DNA of 41,480 nt, from NCBI GenBank assembly GCA_005223125.1, contig NJBH01000033.1, positions 1 through 41,480 of the forward strand, in the 5' to 3' direction. Position numbers and translations under genes: made by a program. This document shows positions 40,554-41,480 of the stretch, piece after piece; within the stretch, counting starts at the first letter, position 1, and each line of letters starts with the position of its first letter. The DNA is from Promethearchaeota archaeon Loki_b32. GTDB lineage: Archaea > Asgardarchaeota > Lokiarchaeia > Sigyniarchaeales > SOKP01. The notes beneath the pieces were generated by a model, which saw only the letters and a list, made by a program, of their open reading frames with translations, made no database searches and had not been told where the DNA came from.

Positions 40554-40814
40554 ATGACTATTCAAGATAAGACTGTTGTTGGAAAAAAAGGAGAAATTTT
40601 GCCAAAAAAACCATTACGAGATGCGTCCGGCATTAGACCTGGGGATGAGGTATTAATTGAAGCCCATCCAGGTGAATTAATTATAAAGAAGATTTATTCT
40701 GTCGAAGAAGCATTATCTATGCCCATCATTGCTACAGGTACTCCTGAGAATATTGAAAGAGATATTGAAAAGGAGAGAAAGGTTCAGGAGAAATTAACTA
40801 ATGAAGAACATTAA
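40554..40814 (+). CDS. AbrB/MazE-type antitoxin (VapB-like)
   Basis: An 86-residue protein with an N-terminal swapped-hairpin AbrB fold: VVGKKGEILPKKPLRDASGIRPGDEVLIEAHPGELIIKK. The C-terminal 35 residues (SMPIIATGTPENIERDIEKER) are the flexible toxin-binding tail. It overlaps the PIN gene by 14 bases. It probably autoregulates the operon. Confidence 0.85.
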   Translation: MTIQDKTVVGKKGEILPKKPLRDASGIRPGDEVLIEAHPGELIIKKIYSVEEALSMPIIATGTPENIERDIEKERKVQEKLTNEEH

Positions 40815-41301
40815 TTCAATAATTCTCGATACAACATATGTTTTACCTCTTTTTGGTATCAAAATAGAACTTTCTCTCAAATTTGAAGAACAAATAAAAA
40901 TATTATGGAAAAATGGTATAAATGAATATAAAGTATTTCTCCCTTCAGTTTGTCTAATAGAAACTGTTTTTAAGCTTCTTAATGAATATAGAAAGAAAAA
41001 TGAATTCAATATTTTAGATAGATATCAACTGATACTCCCAACTATTTTAAATTCACCTATCGACATGTTCAATCCCGAATTAAATCCAAAAGCTAGTTTA
41101 ATAGCTTCAATTATCAGACACTCAGGTCATATGGATTTTATGGATTGCTGGATCGCAGGAGCAGCAGTTGCTCTTGAAGGTATTCTTTTAACTGAGGATA
41201 AAGACCTAGAAAAAGTTCTTAGAACAATTCCAGAAACTAAAACAGTTACCATATGGTCATGGAATAAACTAATAACTGAGACAATGAAAAAGAAGAAATA
41301 A
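40801..41301 (+). CDS. PIN-domain toxin (VapC-like)
   Basis: A 166-residue PIN nuclease. The first acidic motif is IILDTTYVLPLFG, the second LPSVCLIETVFKLL, the third FMDCWIAGAAVALEGILLTEDKDLEKVL. The pattern D...E...D...D is complete, so RNase activity is likely. It overlaps the AbrB-type antitoxin gene by 14 bases and ends 21 bases from the convergent UDP-glucose dehydrogenase-like gene. Confidence 0.85.
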   Translation: MKNINSIILDTTYVLPLFGIKIELSLKFEEQIKILWKNGINEYKVFLPSVCLIETVFKLLNEYRKKNEFNILDRYQLILPTILNSPIDMFNPELNPKASLIASIIRHSGHMDFMDCWIAGAAVALEGILLTEDKDLEKVLRTIPETKTVTIWSWNKLITETMKKKK

Positions 41302-41322
41302 ATATAATATGTTAAAATTATG

Positions 41323-41480
41323 TTAGAGATTAATCCTACCTATTGCTCTAAATGGTAAAGCACCATTAAATTTATCATAATCATAAAGTCTTCTTCCATC
41401 TACTAAATTCGGTGTTTTCATCAATTGCCTAAAATCATCTGGGTTTAAGGTTTTAAACTCATCCCATTCTGTAATTAATA
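41323..41480 (-). CDS. UDP-glucose/GDP-mannose 6-dehydrogenase-like protein, C-terminal end
   Basis: The minus-strand frame from the window edge to TAA at 41325-41323 reads ITEWDEFKTLNPDDFRQLM, then TPNLVDGRRLYDYDKFN and AIGRINL. This is the conserved C-terminal signature of nucleotide-sugar 6-dehydrogenases (TEWxEFxxLD, P-x-x-VDGR-x-x-Y, GIGR), which oxidise UDP-glucose or similar to the uronic acid for surface polysaccharide synthesis. Only 51 codons are visible. Confidence 0.8.
   Translation of the reverse strand, partial: LITEWDEFKTLNPDDFRQLMKTPNLVDGRRLYDYDKFNGALPFRAIGRINL

Noticed and set aside
1-41480. CRISPR arrays, insertion sequences with transposases, rRNA and tRNA genes
   Set aside because: No regularly spaced repeats, no transposase or integrase-like protein and no tRNA or rRNA signature was recognised; the repeats present are gene fragments.

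Overview
The window is AT-rich, densely coded DNA from an archaeon. The archaeal signs are an e-MtaB-type tRNA methylthiotransferase, an AlaX-L alanyl-tRNA editing protein, formylmethanofuran dehydrogenase subunits, an HdrB, a two-subunit 2-oxoacid:ferredoxin oxidoreductase, HEPN/MNT and PIN toxin-antitoxin pairs, and TATA-box-like upstream sequences. Together with a vWA protein carrying a eukaryote-like C4HC3 zinc finger and many small membrane proteins with zinc ribbons, I infer an Asgard archaeon (Lokiarchaeia-like, Promethearchaeota). The taxonomic call is inference; no rRNA or marker protein is in the window.

Layout. Positions 1-4.7 kb hold housekeeping genes (tRNA methylthiotransferase, AlaX-L) around a 4-oxalocrotonate tautomerase-like protein and a haloalkane-dehalogenase-like hydrolase. 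From 4.7 to 12.6 kb nearly everything is on the minus strand: fwdG-like, fwdF-like, fwdD, fwdB and fwdC (no fwdA), then a four-helix membrane protein, a GNAT protein, fdhD, a second four-helix membrane protein and a lone hdrB. This looks like one-carbon and ferredoxin-linked redox metabolism. A divergent promoter region at 12.6-12.9 kb separates it from a vWA/zinc-finger protein. A tight four-gene plus-strand cluster at 14.25-18.05 kb follows: radical SAM/SPASM enzyme, 86-residue single-pass membrane peptide, methyltransferase-TPR protein and DNRLRE-like membrane protein. It is the best candidate here for an undescribed system.

From 18 to 22.4 kb are a dead GNAT gene, an MNT-HEPN pair and the alpha and beta genes of a 2-oxoacid:ferredoxin oxidoreductase whose beta subunit has Ala where the family's fourth cluster cysteine is expected. 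From 22.4 to 41 kb the window is an accessory zone of duplicated and broken genes. It has three stray 3' remnants of oxidoreductase beta genes, two 3' remnants of an ABC-2 permease, a response regulator with an internal stop, and a duplicated Lrp-like regulator with one copy frameshifted by an 11-bp tandem duplication. It also has a possibly transferred SDR gene, a condensation-domain acyltransferase, two flavodoxin-like proteins, two copies of a membrane protein preceded by overlapping short leader ORFs, and four more toxin-antitoxin pairs. The window ends in the 3' end of a UDP-glucose 6-dehydrogenase-like gene.

A recurrent feature is apparent initiation at ATT, once at ATA. The fwdF-like gene, the condensation-domain gene, one short leader ORF and the broken response regulator lack ATG/GTG/TTG at the position where the protein should begin, but have ATT or ATA a few bases after a GGTG-type ribosome binding site. 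The dehalogenase has the same pattern with a weaker site. I place starts there and flag it as a main finding.
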